DNA of 64,000 bases, taken from Methyloversatilis discipulorum. Lineage in GTDB: Bacteria > Pseudomonadota > Gammaproteobacteria > Burkholderiales > Rhodocyclaceae. The translations under genes and the position numbers were made by a program. Positions within the stretch are counted from its first letter, which is position 1, and the number at the start of each line of letters is the position of its first letter. Positions 48,611-64,000 of this stretch are shown piece after piece. Below the pieces are notes generated by a model. The model was not told the DNA's origin. It did no database searches and saw only the letters and a list, made by a program, of their open reading frames with translations. The stretch spans positions 62,001 to 126,000 of the forward strand of contig NZ_AZUP01000001.1 of assembly GCF_000527135.1 (NCBI RefSeq), written 5' to 3'.

Positions 48611-49057
48611 TCAGCCGCGGGGCGTGGTCTTGCGCTTGTTCGGGCAGGCTTCGGTCGAGCAGTCGGCGAAGATGGTCAGCGCGTGGTCGTGTACGGTGAA
48701 ACCGCGTTCCTTGGCCACCTTGATCTGGCGGCGTTCGATCTCGGCGTCGTAGAACTCCTCCACCTTGCCGCACTGGATGCACACCAGGTGGTCGTGATGG
48801 TGGCCCTCGTTCAGTTCGAACACCGCCTTGCCCGACTCGAAGAAATGGCGTTCGAGCAGGCCGGCCTGCTCGAACTGGGTCAGCACGCGGTAGACCGTGG
48901 CGAGGCCGATGTCCATGTCCTCCTGCAGCAGGGCCTTGTAGACGTCCTCGGCGCTCATGTGGCGCACGTCCGCGCGCTGGAAAAGCTCGAGTATCTTCAG
49001 TCGCGGCAGCGTAGCCTTGAGGCCGATGTTCTTCAGGTTCTGGGAATTTGCGCTCAT
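48611..49057 (-). CDS. fur: Ferric uptake regulator Fur
   Basis: A 148-residue iron-responsive repressor. Winged helix: [15 protein letters not shown] and [19 protein letters not shown]. Metal sites: [17 protein letters not shown] (CxxC) and a second cysteine pair in [13 protein letters not shown]. Divergent from bamE, as in many betaproteobacteria. Confidence 0.98.
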   Translation of the reverse strand: MSANSQNLKNIGLKATLPRLKILELFQRADVRHMSAEDVYKALLQEDMDIGLATVYRVLTQFEQAGLLERHFFESGKAVFELNEGHHHDHLVCIQCGKVEEFYDAEIERRQIKVAKERGFTVHDHALTIFADCSTEACPNKRKTTPRG

Positions 49058-49088
49058 CCGGGTCGTCTGGAGGCTATGGCAAGGTCGC

Positions 49089-49094
49089 TATAAT
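49089..49094 (+). promoter_or_regulatory. Probable -10 element of bamE in the fur/bamE gap
   Basis: A perfect TATAAT in an AT-rich patch (CTATAATATAGAC) of an otherwise GC-rich divergent region. The -35 position is weak. The near-palindromic patch may also serve fur on the other strand. Confidence 0.45.
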
Positions 49095-49162
49095 ATAGAC
49101 TTTCGCGTCCGGCCCGGCGTTCCGTCCGCGGTCGCCCGATCATCACCCGAGTCCTGCCCGCG

Positions 49163-49618
49163 ATGTCCCTCGCTCCCTTCGTCACCCTGAGCCGCGTCTG
49201 TATCGCGCTTGTTCCGTTGATTGCCGGCTGCAGCAGCTTCGAGGTGCCCGATGCGCTCGACGTCACCAGCAAGCTCAATCCCTACCGTATCGACATCCGC
49301 CAGGGCAATCTGGTCACCCAGGAGATGGTGGGGCAGCTCAAGGCGGGCATGAGCCGCGAGCAGGTGCGCTTCGTGCTCGGCTCGCCGATGCTGGCCGACG
49401 TGTTCCATCCGGACCGCTGGGATTACGTCTACTACTTCAAGCCGGGCAACAAGCCGGAAGAAACCCAGCAGCGCCGGCTCATCGTCTATTTCGAGGACGA
49501 CAAGCTGGTCAGCGTGGGCGGCGACGTGGTCGCTGCGGAAGATGGCGAGATCCAGCCGCCGGAGCCGCGCACGCGCACCCTGGATCTGGGCGAGATTGCG
49601 GCGCCCGAAAAGAAGTGA
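49163..49618 (+). CDS. bamE: Outer-membrane assembly lipoprotein BamE
   Basis: A 151-residue lipoprotein of the BAM complex, which inserts beta-barrels into the outer membrane. Lipobox LIAGC with lipidated C23; BamE core NPYRIDIRQGNLVTQEMVGQ, LKAGMSREQVRFVLGSPML and DRWDYVYYFKPG. An acidic C-terminal extension follows. It diverges from fur and precedes dapB. Confidence 0.96.
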   Translation: MSLAPFVTLSRVCIALVPLIAGCSSFEVPDALDVTSKLNPYRIDIRQGNLVTQEMVGQLKAGMSREQVRFVLGSPMLADVFHPDRWDYVYYFKPGNKPEETQQRRLIVYFEDDKLVSVGGDVVAAEDGEIQPPEPRTRTLDLGEIAAPEKK

Positions 49619-49655
49619 AACCGGGCGCTGCGAGCGTCCGCACACAGCGAACTGA

Positions 49656-50471
<816 letters not shown>

Positions 50472-50547
50472 ATCGCAACGGCTGCAGCGGCGCTTCAGTG
50501 CTGCGGGTGAGTGTCGTTAATTCTGCAGGATCCTGTTCGGTACATTC

Positions 50548-53127
<2,580 letters not shown>

Positions 53128-53158
53128 CCCGGCTGCAGTGCGCCTCTGTGCACCAAAA

Positions 53159-53187
53159 TTGCGCGCCGCACCACCCCGAGGTATAAT
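53159..53187 (+). promoter_or_regulatory. Sigma-70 promoter of carA
   Basis: TTGCGC, 17 bp, TATAAT. Transcription would begin near 53194, leaving a leader of nearly 100 nt. Confidence 0.75.
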
Positions 53188-53197
53188 TCGCACACTC

Positions 53198-53229
53198 AGC
53201 GGGAGACGCCTCGAACGGCGTCTCCCGCT
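53198..53229 (+). promoter_or_regulatory. Perfect hairpin at the 5' end of the carA leader
   Basis: A 13-bp perfect stem (AGCGGGAGACGCC / GGCGTCTCCCGCT) with a TCGAAC loop, beginning within about 5 nt of the predicted transcript start. Only two Ts follow, so it is either a transcript-stabilising structure or a regulatory leader rather than a simple terminator. Confidence 0.6.
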
Positions 53230-53290
53230 TCGCATATGTGGCGCACGCGCGCGCCGCCGTCCCCCGATCAAGAAATTCAGGAGTTACTAC

Positions 53291-54410
<1,120 letters not shown>

Positions 54411-54433
<23 letters not shown>

Positions 54434-54506
54434 GGGCTAGAGAGCATGCGGCGGCGAAGCCGCCGTGATGTTTCCCCCAGTCCCTGATCCCTAGTCCCTG
54501 ACCCCT
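54411..54506. repeat. Inverted-repeat element between carA and carB
   Basis: Directly repeated AGGGGCTAGGG-type units on the left are roughly complementary to repeated CCCTGATCCCTAGTCCCTGA units on the right, around a central perfect hairpin CGGCGGC-GAA-GCCGCCG (54449-54465). The element overlaps the final carA codons. It looks like a dispersed small repeat that has entered the carAB operon. Confidence 0.7.
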
Positions 54507-54515
54507 CAAAGACAA

Positions 54516-57731
<3,216 letters not shown>

Positions 57732-57736
57732 ACGAT

Positions 57737-58210
57737 ATGAGCGTACCTCTTACCGTCAACGGTGCCGAAAAGCTCAAGGCCGAGCTGCACCGACTGAAAA
57801 CCGTGGATCGTCCCGCCGTCATCGCCGCGATCGCCGAAGCGCGCTCGCATGGTGATCTGTCCGAAAACGCCGAGTACGATGCGGCGAAGGAGCGTCAGGG
57901 TTTCATCGAAGGCCGGATTGCCGAAGTCGAAGGCAAGCTGTCGAATGCCCAGATCATCGATCCGAAGGCGCTCGACGCCGACGGCCGCATCGTGTTCGGT
58001 GCGACAGTCGATCTGGAAGACGTGGAAGCCGGCAAGCCGGTGACCTACCAGATCGTCGGGGACGACGAGGCAGACCTGAAGGCGGGCATGATTTCGGTGA
58101 ATTCGCCGATCGCGCGCGCGTTGATCGGCAAGTACGCCGGCGACGTGGCCGAAGTGCAGGCCCCGGGCGGCATCCGCGAGTACGAAATCGTGGACGTGCG
58201 CTACGTCTGA
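57737..58210 (+). CDS. greA: Transcription elongation factor GreA
   Basis: A 158-residue factor that rescues backtracked RNA polymerase. N-terminal coiled coil with the acidic tip [20 protein letters not shown], and a C-terminal FKBP-like domain ([18 protein letters not shown]). ATG 57737 starts 5 bp after the carB stop with no clear ribosome site, so coupling is likely. Confidence 0.98.
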   Translation: MSVPLTVNGAEKLKAELHRLKTVDRPAVIAAIAEARSHGDLSENAEYDAAKERQGFIEGRIAEVEGKLSNAQIIDPKALDADGRIVFGATVDLEDVEAGKPVTYQIVGDDEADLKAGMISVNSPIARALIGKYAGDVAEVQAPGGIREYEIVDVRYV

Positions 58211-58225
58211 GCGCAGCGCCGCGGC

Positions 58226-58669
58226 TCAGCGCGTCGGACGGGCGCGCGGCCTGAGCGGCTTCGTGCTGTTGCGGGCGACGCCGCGGCGATTGGCCACCGG
58301 CTTGGCCGGCGCGCTGCGCGTCGGTACCGGCTTGGCGGCAGGCGTCTTGGCAGCGCTCTTGCGCACCGGCTTCACCGGCTCGGCCGGCACGTGCAGTTCG
58401 GGGTTGGGGCGGTACAGCACCAGGATGTTGCCGATGCGCTGCACCGGCGCGGCGCCCAGCGTTTCGCAGGTTTCCGCCAGCCAGGCGTCGCGCTGTTCGC
58501 GGTCCGCGTCGAACACGCGTACCTTGATCAGCTCGTGCGACTTGAGCGCCAGTTCGATTTCCTTCAGTACCGCAGCGGTCAAGCCGTTCTGCGCGATCAT
58601 CACGACCGGCTTCAGCGGGTGGGCTTGCGCGCGCAGCGCGCGGCGTTCATCGGGAGTCAGGGTCAACAT
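58226..58669 (-). CDS. yhbY: YhbY-family (CRM domain) RNA-binding protein
   Basis: A 147-residue protein. Residues 1-95 form a CRM domain (LTPDERRALRAQAHPLKPVV, IAQNGLTAAVLKEIELALKS, IGNILVLYRPN), associated with the large ribosomal subunit. The C-terminal 50 residues are a Lys/Arg/Ala/Pro-rich tail absent from the short E. coli form. Convergent with greA and divergent from rlmE. Confidence 0.93.
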   Translation of the reverse strand: MLTLTPDERRALRAQAHPLKPVVMIAQNGLTAAVLKEIELALKSHELIKVRVFDADREQRDAWLAETCETLGAAPVQRIGNILVLYRPNPELHVPAEPVKPVRKSAAKTPAAKPVPTRSAPAKPVANRRGVARNSTKPLRPRARPTR

Positions 58670-58708
58670 GGCGTTCTTCCAGAAAGGCGCGCAAGTCTAA
58701 GCTAAGTC

Positions 58709-59341
58709 ATGGCCAAGAACAAAACCAGCCGCCAGTGGGTACACGACCACATCAATGACCCGTATGTAAAGCAGGCGCAGGCGCAGGGCTTCCGCTCGCG
58801 CGCCGCGTTCAAGCTGATGCAGATCGACGACAAGGACCGTCTGCTCGCCCCGGGCAAGGTGGTGGTCGACCTCGGCAGCACGCCCGGCGGCTGGTCGCAG
58901 GTGGCGTCGAAGAAGGTCGGCGCGTCCGGCAAGGTGGTGGCGATAGACCTGTTGCCGATGGAACCGGTGCACGGCGTGCATTTCGTCCTCGGCGATTTCC
59001 GTGAGGACGAGGCGCTGGCCGAACTGGTGGAATCGCTGGACGGTCGTCGGGTGGACCTTGTTTTGTCCGATATGGCCCCCAACCTGTCCGGAATCGCGGT
59101 CACCGATCAGGCGAGATCCATTCATCTGCTCGAACTGGCGCTCGAATTCGCGCGCGAACACCTCAAGAGCGGCGGTGACATGCTCGTAAAAGTGTTTCAG
59201 GGCTCGGGTTTCGACGAGCTCAGACGCGAAATGGAACAACTTTTCACGTCGGTGGCTGTGCGCAAACCCGACAGTTCCCGCGACCGCAGTGCAGAGGTGT
59301 ATCTTCTGTGTCGTGGCAGGCGCGGAGAGCCTGCCGCGTGA
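58709..59341 (+). CDS. rlmE: 23S rRNA 2'-O-ribose methyltransferase RlmE (FtsJ)
   Basis: A 210-residue methyltransferase that modifies U2552 of 23S rRNA. SAM site [20 protein letters not shown]-type catalytic residues include K38 region ([10 protein letters not shown]), [13 protein letters not shown] and [12 protein letters not shown]. Located just before ftsH, as in E. coli. Confidence 0.97.
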   Translation: MAKNKTSRQWVHDHINDPYVKQAQAQGFRSRAAFKLMQIDDKDRLLAPGKVVVDLGSTPGGWSQVASKKVGASGKVVAIDLLPMEPVHGVHFVLGDFREDEALAELVESLDGRRVDLVLSDMAPNLSGIAVTDQARSIHLLELALEFAREHLKSGGDMLVKVFQGSGFDELRREMEQLFTSVAVRKPDSSRDRSAEVYLLCRGRRGEPAA

Positions 59342-59456
59342 CATTCAGGCGCGGGCGCGGAACATACGCGGCCGATTCCGGTCTGTCGGTGGTCGATTCG
59401 TGATGTTGCATTGATCGGACCGGTTAATCCGGTTCCGGGAATACAGAGGAAATGCC

Positions 59457-61343
59457 TTGAACAACATGTTCAAAAATCTTGCGATCTGGCTTGTGATCGG
59501 CATCGTGCTGATGACGGTATTCAACCAGTTCAATCAGCGCCAGGCCACGCAAGGCATGGTCGAGTACTCGGAATTCCTCGAAGAGGTGAAGGCCGGCCGG
59601 ATCACCAAGGTCGAAATCCAGGGCCGTTCGCTGAACGCCCAGACCGCCGACGGCAAGCGCATCACCTCCTACGCACCGCCGCAGGACATCTGGCTGATCA
59701 GCGACCTGCTGAAGAGCAATGTCAAGGTGGTCGCCAAGCCGGAAGAGGAGCAGAGCTTCCTGATGAGCATCTTCGTGTCGTGGTTCCCGATGCTGCTGCT
59801 GATCGGCGTCTGGATCTTCTTCATGCGCCAGATGCAGGGTGGCGGCCGTGGTGGCGCCTTCTCCTTCGGCAAGTCCAAGGCACGCATGCTCGACGAGTCC
59901 ACCAACACCGTCACTTTCGCCGACGTCGCCGGTTGCGACGAAGCGAAGGAAGAAGTGGGCGAACTGGTCGAATTCCTGCGTGATCCGTCCAAGTTCCAGA
60001 AGCTGGGCGGCCGCATTCCGAAGGGCGTGCTGATGGTCGGCTCGCCGGGTACCGGCAAGACGCTGCTGGCCAAGGCCATCGCCGGCGAAGCCAAGGTGCC
60101 GTTCTTCTCGATTTCGGGTTCCGATTTCGTTGAAATGTTCGTCGGTGTCGGCGCCGCCCGCGTGCGCGACATGTTCGAACAGGCCAAGAAGCAGGCGCCG
60201 TGCATCATCTTCATCGATGAAATCGACGCGGTCGGCCGCCAGCGCGGCGCCGGCCTGGGCGGTGGCAACGACGAGCGCGAACAGACGCTGAACCAGCTGC
60301 TGGTCGAAATGGATGGCTTCGAAGGCCAGACCGGCATCATCGTCATCGCGGCGACCAACCGTCCGGACGTGCTCGACCCGGCGCTGCTGCGCCCGGGTCG
60401 CTTCGACCGACAGGTCGTGGTGCCGCTGCCGGATATCCGCGGTCGCGAGCAGATCCTCGCCGTGCACATGCGCAAGGTGCCGCTGGCGCCGGACGTGAAG
60501 GCGGAAATCATCGCTCGCGGCACGCCCGGCTTCTCCGGCGCTGACCTCGCCAACCTGGTGAACGAAGCGGCGCTGTTCGCTGCGCGCGGCAACAAGCGCG
60601 TGGTCGATATGGAGGACTTCGAGCGCGCCAAGGACAAGATCATCATGGGCGCCGAACGACGCACCATGGTGATGGACGAGGAAGAGAAGAAGAACACCGC
60701 CTACCACGAGTCCGGCCACGCCATCGTCGGCATGCTGCTGCCCAAGTGCGACCCGGTGCACAAGGTCACCATCATCCCGCGCGGCCGCGCGCTGGGCGTG
60801 ACCATGTCGCTGCCGGAGAAGGACCGCTACAGCTACGACAAGGACTACTGCCTGCAGCTCATTTCGATGATGCTGTCCGGCCGCATCGCCGAAGAGATCT
60901 TCATGAACCAGATGACCAACGGCGCCGCCAACGACTTCCAGCGCGCGACCGACCTGGCGCGCCGGATGGTGACGCAGTGGGGCATGTCCGATGCGATGGG
61001 CCCGATGGTGTATGGCGAGGAGGAGGGCGAGGTATTCCTCGGCCGCTCGGTCGCCACGCACCGCAACATGTCGGAAACGACGATGCAGCACGTCGATGCG
61101 GAAATCCGCAGCATCATCGACGAGCGCTACGCTGTGGCCCGCAAGCTGCTGGAAGACAACCGCGACAAGGTCGAGGCGATGACCCGGGCACTGCTGGACT
61201 TCGAAACCATTGACGCCGACCAGATCGACGACATCATGAACGACCGTCCGGTGCGCCCGCCCAAGCCGACCTCGCGTCCGCCCAAGGCGTCGTCCGACGG
61301 CGGTGCGCCGGGCGCGGCAGCGAACGCCGCAGCGCCGGCCTGA
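59457..61343 (+). CDS. ftsH: ATP-dependent zinc metalloprotease FtsH
   Basis: A 628-residue membrane protease that degrades, among others, heat-shock sigma factor and LpxC in E. coli. Two membrane helices (about 6-23 and 104-122) flank a periplasmic domain. AAA+ domain: Walker A GSPGTGKT (195-202), Walker [13 protein letters not shown], and the second region of homology [20 protein letters not shown]. Zinc site HESGH near residue 420. Start is TTG 59457 with AGAGGA at 6 nt; ATG 59466 is the alternative. Confidence 0.98.
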   Translation: MNNMFKNLAIWLVIGIVLMTVFNQFNQRQATQGMVEYSEFLEEVKAGRITKVEIQGRSLNAQTADGKRITSYAPPQDIWLISDLLKSNVKVVAKPEEEQSFLMSIFVSWFPMLLLIGVWIFFMRQMQGGGRGGAFSFGKSKARMLDESTNTVTFADVAGCDEAKEEVGELVEFLRDPSKFQKLGGRIPKGVLMVGSPGTGKTLLAKAIAGEAKVPFFSISGSDFVEMFVGVGAARVRDMFEQAKKQAPCIIFIDEIDAVGRQRGAGLGGGNDEREQTLNQLLVEMDGFEGQTGIIVIAATNRPDVLDPALLRPGRFDRQVVVPLPDIRGREQILAVHMRKVPLAPDVKAEIIARGTPGFSGADLANLVNEAALFAARGNKRVVDMEDFERAKDKIIMGAERRTMVMDEEEKKNTAYHESGHAIVGMLLPKCDPVHKVTIIPRGRALGVTMSLPEKDRYSYDKDYCLQLISMMLSGRIAEEIFMNQMTNGAANDFQRATDLARRMVTQWGMSDAMGPMVYGEEEGEVFLGRSVATHRNMSETTMQHVDAEIRSIIDERYAVARKLLEDNRDKVEAMTRALLDFETIDADQIDDIMNDRPVRPPKPTSRPPKASSDGGAPGAAANAAAPA

Positions 61344-61366
61344 CACCGACTGCAATTCAACCCACG

Positions 61367-61390
61367 ACCGGAGGCGCTGCCTCCGGTTTT
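61367..61390 (+). terminator. Terminator after ftsH
   Basis: ACCGGAGGC-GCT-GCCTCCGGT followed by TTT, between ftsH and folP. Confidence 0.85.
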
Positions 61391-61404
61391 CATTTGTGAC
61401 GACC

Positions 61405-62244
61405 ATGAACACGACCTTGCACTGCGGCCCTTACCGCCTCACGCTCGATCGCCCGCTCGTGATGGGCATCATCAACGCCACGCCCGACTCCTTTTCAGGT
61501 GACGGCATCGCCTTCGACGTCGGCCGTGCGGTCGCCCAGGCCGAGAAATTCATCGCCGACGGCGCCGACATGCTGGACATCGGCGGCGAATCGACGCGGC
61601 CCGGCTCCGATCCGGTGCCGGCCGACGAGGAAATCCGCCGCGTCGTGCCGGTGATCGAGGCGCTGTCCGGTCTGGGCGTGCCGCTGTCCATCGACACCTG
61701 GAAGCCGGAAGTGATGCGCGCGGCGCTGGCGGCCGGCGCCACGCTGGTGAACGACATCAACGGCCTGCGCGCGCCCGGCGCGATCGAGGCGGTGGCAGCG
61801 ACCGATGCCGGCGTCTGCATCATGCACATGCAGGGCACGCCGCAAACCATGCAGATCGATCCCCGATATGCCGATGTGTGCGCGGAAGTGACTGATTTCC
61901 TTCTGCAACAGGCCCGCGCCGCGGAAGATGCCGGCATCGCGCGCGAACGCATCATGCTCGACCCGGGGTTCGGTTTCGGAAAAACCTCCGAACACAACCT
62001 GACCCTGCTCAAGGGACTGCGTGCGTTGGCCGATTATGGTTATCCATTGCTCGTCGGTCTGTCGCGCAAGTCGGTACTGGGGCGGCTGACCGGGCGACCC
62101 GTGACTGACCGGGTGGCGGCCAGCGTGGCGGCCGCGCTGGCGTCGGTCGCGCGGGGCGCGCACATGTTGCGCGTGCACGACGTCGCAGCCACCCGCGACG
62201 CGATCGCGGTCTGGCAGGTGGCGGGCATTTTCGAACACAGATAA
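61405..62244 (+). CDS. folP: Dihydropteroate synthase
   Basis: A 279-residue enzyme of folate synthesis, the sulfonamide target. Motifs: [65 protein letters not shown] and [12 protein letters not shown] 61405 (MNTTLHCG) is preferred over an in-frame reading that would overlap ftsH. glmM follows at 16 bp. Confidence 0.98.
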   Translation: MNTTLHCGPYRLTLDRPLVMGIINATPDSFSGDGIAFDVGRAVAQAEKFIADGADMLDIGGESTRPGSDPVPADEEIRRVVPVIEALSGLGVPLSIDTWKPEVMRAALAAGATLVNDINGLRAPGAIEAVAATDAGVCIMHMQGTPQTMQIDPRYADVCAEVTDFLLQQARAAEDAGIARERIMLDPGFGFGKTSEHNLTLLKGLRALADYGYPLLVGLSRKSVLGRLTGRPVTDRVAASVAAALASVARGAHMLRVHDVAATRDAIAVWQVAGIFEHR

Positions 62245-62260
62245 TTTGGAGACGGAGCAG

Positions 62261-63616
62261 ATGTCGAGACGCTATTTCGGTACGGACGGCGTACGCGGTC
62301 GGGTCGGTCAGGCGCCGATCACGCCGGATTTCGTGATGCGCCTCGGCTATGCCGCCGGCCGCGCGCTGGTGGCCACCGAACATCTGCCGGCGGGCGAACA
62401 CCCCGCGGTACTGATCGGCAAGGACACCCGGGTGTCCGGCTACATGCTCGAAGCTGCGCTGGAAGCCGGCTTTGCTGCGGCCGGTGTCGACACCGTGCTG
62501 GCCAAGGTGGTGCCCACGCCGGCCGTCGCCTACCTTACCCGCGCACTGCGCTTGCAGGCGGGCGTGGTGATCAGCGCATCGCACAACCCCTTCGAAGACA
62601 ACGGGATCAAGTTCTTCTCCGCCCGCGGCACCAAGCTGCCGGACGAGGTCGAACTGCAGATCGAGGCACTGCTCAACGAACCGATGGGCTGCATGGAATC
62701 GTCCCGCCTCGGCAAGGCCCGCCGCATCGAGGACGCGCCCGGCCGCTACATCGAGTTCTGCAAGAGCACCTTCCCGACCGAACTGGACCTGCGCGGCCTG
62801 AAGATCGCGCTCGACTGCGCGCACGGCGCCGCCTACAGCATCGCGCCCAAGGTGTTCCACGAACTGGGCGCCGAGGTGGTGACCGTCGGCTGCAGCCCGA
62901 ACGGCATGAACATCAACGACGGCGTCGGCGCCACGGTACCGAAGTCGCTGTCCGAGGCGGTGCGCTCGACCGGCGCCGACATCGGCATCGCCCTCGACGG
63001 CGACGCCGACCGCCTGATGATGTGCGACGCCTCTGGCCGCATCTACGACGGCGACGAACTGCTCTACGTCATCGCTGCCCAGCGCCTGCGCGAAGGGCGG
63101 CTGAACGGCGTGGTCGGCACCTTGATGACCAATCTGGCGCTCGAACACGCGCTGAACGAAATGGGCGTCGGTCTGGCGCGCGCCAAGGTGGGTGACCGCT
63201 ACGTGCTGGAAACACTGCACCAGCAGGGCTGGCGCCTCGGCGGCGAGAATTCGGGCCACATCATCGACCTCGACCGCCACACCACAGGTGACGGCATCGT
63301 GGCCGCGCTGCAGGTACTGGCGGCGCTGCGCGCACAGGGCATCAGCCTGGAACAGGCCTGTTCCGGTCTCAAGCTCTACCCGCAGAAGCTGGTGAACGTG
63401 AAGCTGCGCCCCGGTTTCGACTGGAAGAAGGCGCCCATCATCGACCAGACCCGCATCGAGGTCGAAAGCGAACTGGCGCAGCGCGGCCGCGTGCTGCTGC
63501 GCCCTTCGGGCACCGAGCCGCTGCTGCGCGTGATGGTCGAAGGCCAGGACGCCGCCGAAGTCGGCCGGCTGGCCCAGCGCCTGGCCCAGGTGGTCGAGTC
63601 GGCGATGGCCGCCTGA
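62261..63616 (+). CDS. glmM: Phosphoglucosamine mutase GlmM
   Basis: A 451-residue enzyme converting glucosamine-6-phosphate to glucosamine-1-phosphate for peptidoglycan and LPS. Phosphoserine loop [13 protein letters not shown] (S107), metal loop [11 protein letters not shown], sugar loop GGENSGHII and phosphate loop [16 protein letters not shown] 62261 has GGAGACGGAG upstream. Confidence 0.99.
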   Translation: MSRRYFGTDGVRGRVGQAPITPDFVMRLGYAAGRALVATEHLPAGEHPAVLIGKDTRVSGYMLEAALEAGFAAAGVDTVLAKVVPTPAVAYLTRALRLQAGVVISASHNPFEDNGIKFFSARGTKLPDEVELQIEALLNEPMGCMESSRLGKARRIEDAPGRYIEFCKSTFPTELDLRGLKIALDCAHGAAYSIAPKVFHELGAEVVTVGCSPNGMNINDGVGATVPKSLSEAVRSTGADIGIALDGDADRLMMCDASGRIYDGDELLYVIAAQRLREGRLNGVVGTLMTNLALEHALNEMGVGLARAKVGDRYVLETLHQQGWRLGGENSGHIIDLDRHTTGDGIVAALQVLAALRAQGISLEQACSGLKLYPQKLVNVKLRPGFDWKKAPIIDQTRIEVESELAQRGRVLLRPSGTEPLLRVMVEGQDAAEVGRLAQRLAQVVESAMAA

Positions 63617-63636
63617 CGGGCAGACGCCTCTCCCCG

Positions 63637-63671
63637 AAATGCCGCCACCGCATCCGCGGGGCGGCATTTTT
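63637..63671 (+). terminator. Terminator after glmM
   Basis: AAATGCCGCC / GGCGGCATTT stem with a 13-nt loop, followed by a T run. Confidence 0.88.
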
Positions 63672-63713
63672 CTTTGCTGCACCGCTTTTGTGCGCGATGC
63701 CTTCCGCGTGTAG

Positions 63714-64000
<287 letters not shown>

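Overview
The window reads as the chromosome of a GC-rich, flagellated betaproteobacterium. Synteny blocks (carA-carB-greA, yhbY, rlmE-ftsH-folP-glmM; fur/bamE-dapB; hrcA, nadK-recN; grpE-dnaK-dnaJ), five proteins with PEP-CTERM sorting tails and a GTP-type PEP carboxykinase fit Rhodocyclales-like organisms. Methyloversatilis or a relative is my best guess from style alone. I see no insertion sequence, prophage, CRISPR array or rRNA; the only tRNA is tRNA-Thr(TGT).

Region 1 (1-21 kb) is mostly motility. A minus-strand fliF-fliG-fliH run (fliH cut by the window edge) diverges from a fleS/fleR-type two-component pair and fliE. Two good sigma-54 (-24/-12) promoters precede fleS and fliE. A second minus-strand run reads fliC-flaG-fliD-fliS-fliT-fliK-flhB2-ycgR, behind a sigma-28 promoter with a perfect TAAAGTTT element. 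A diguanylate cyclase with a sigma-28-like promoter lies just upstream of the flagellin. Set between the motility blocks are two overlapping PEP-CTERM metalloproteases, a beta-CASP metallo-hydrolase, and a histidine kinase whose membrane domain carries the copper/ethylene-binding residues of plant ETR1, coupled to an Rcp1-type response regulator.

Region 2 (21-33 kb) holds a REC-PAS-HisKA_3 kinase with a NarL-type regulator, tRNA-Thr, lpxH, two cyclophilins, an L,D-transpeptidase and a TPR protein that share a C-terminal NTF2-like domain, cysS, an FNR-like regulator lacking one cluster cysteine, and pckG.

Region 3 (32.8-37 kb) is the most interesting part. A cobalamin riboswitch leads a three-gene operon of two PEP-CTERM surface proteins (one DUF4465-like) and a TonB-dependent receptor. 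It looks like a vitamin B12 capture system in which Bacteroides-like surface proteins have been given PEP-CTERM anchors.

Region 4 (37-64 kb) is mainly housekeeping. The grpE-dnaK-dnaJ cluster has two sigma-32 promoters and a long hairpin between dnaK and dnaJ. It is followed by a Ser/Thr kinase fused to a cyclic-nucleotide-binding domain, an AP2-like protein, hemH, hrcA, nadK, recN, a Mn-exporter-like protein, fur, bamE, dapB, a BarA-like hybrid kinase, carAB (with a leader hairpin and an intergenic repeat), greA, yhbY, rlmE, ftsH, folP, glmM and the start of an O-acetylhomoserine sulfhydrylase.
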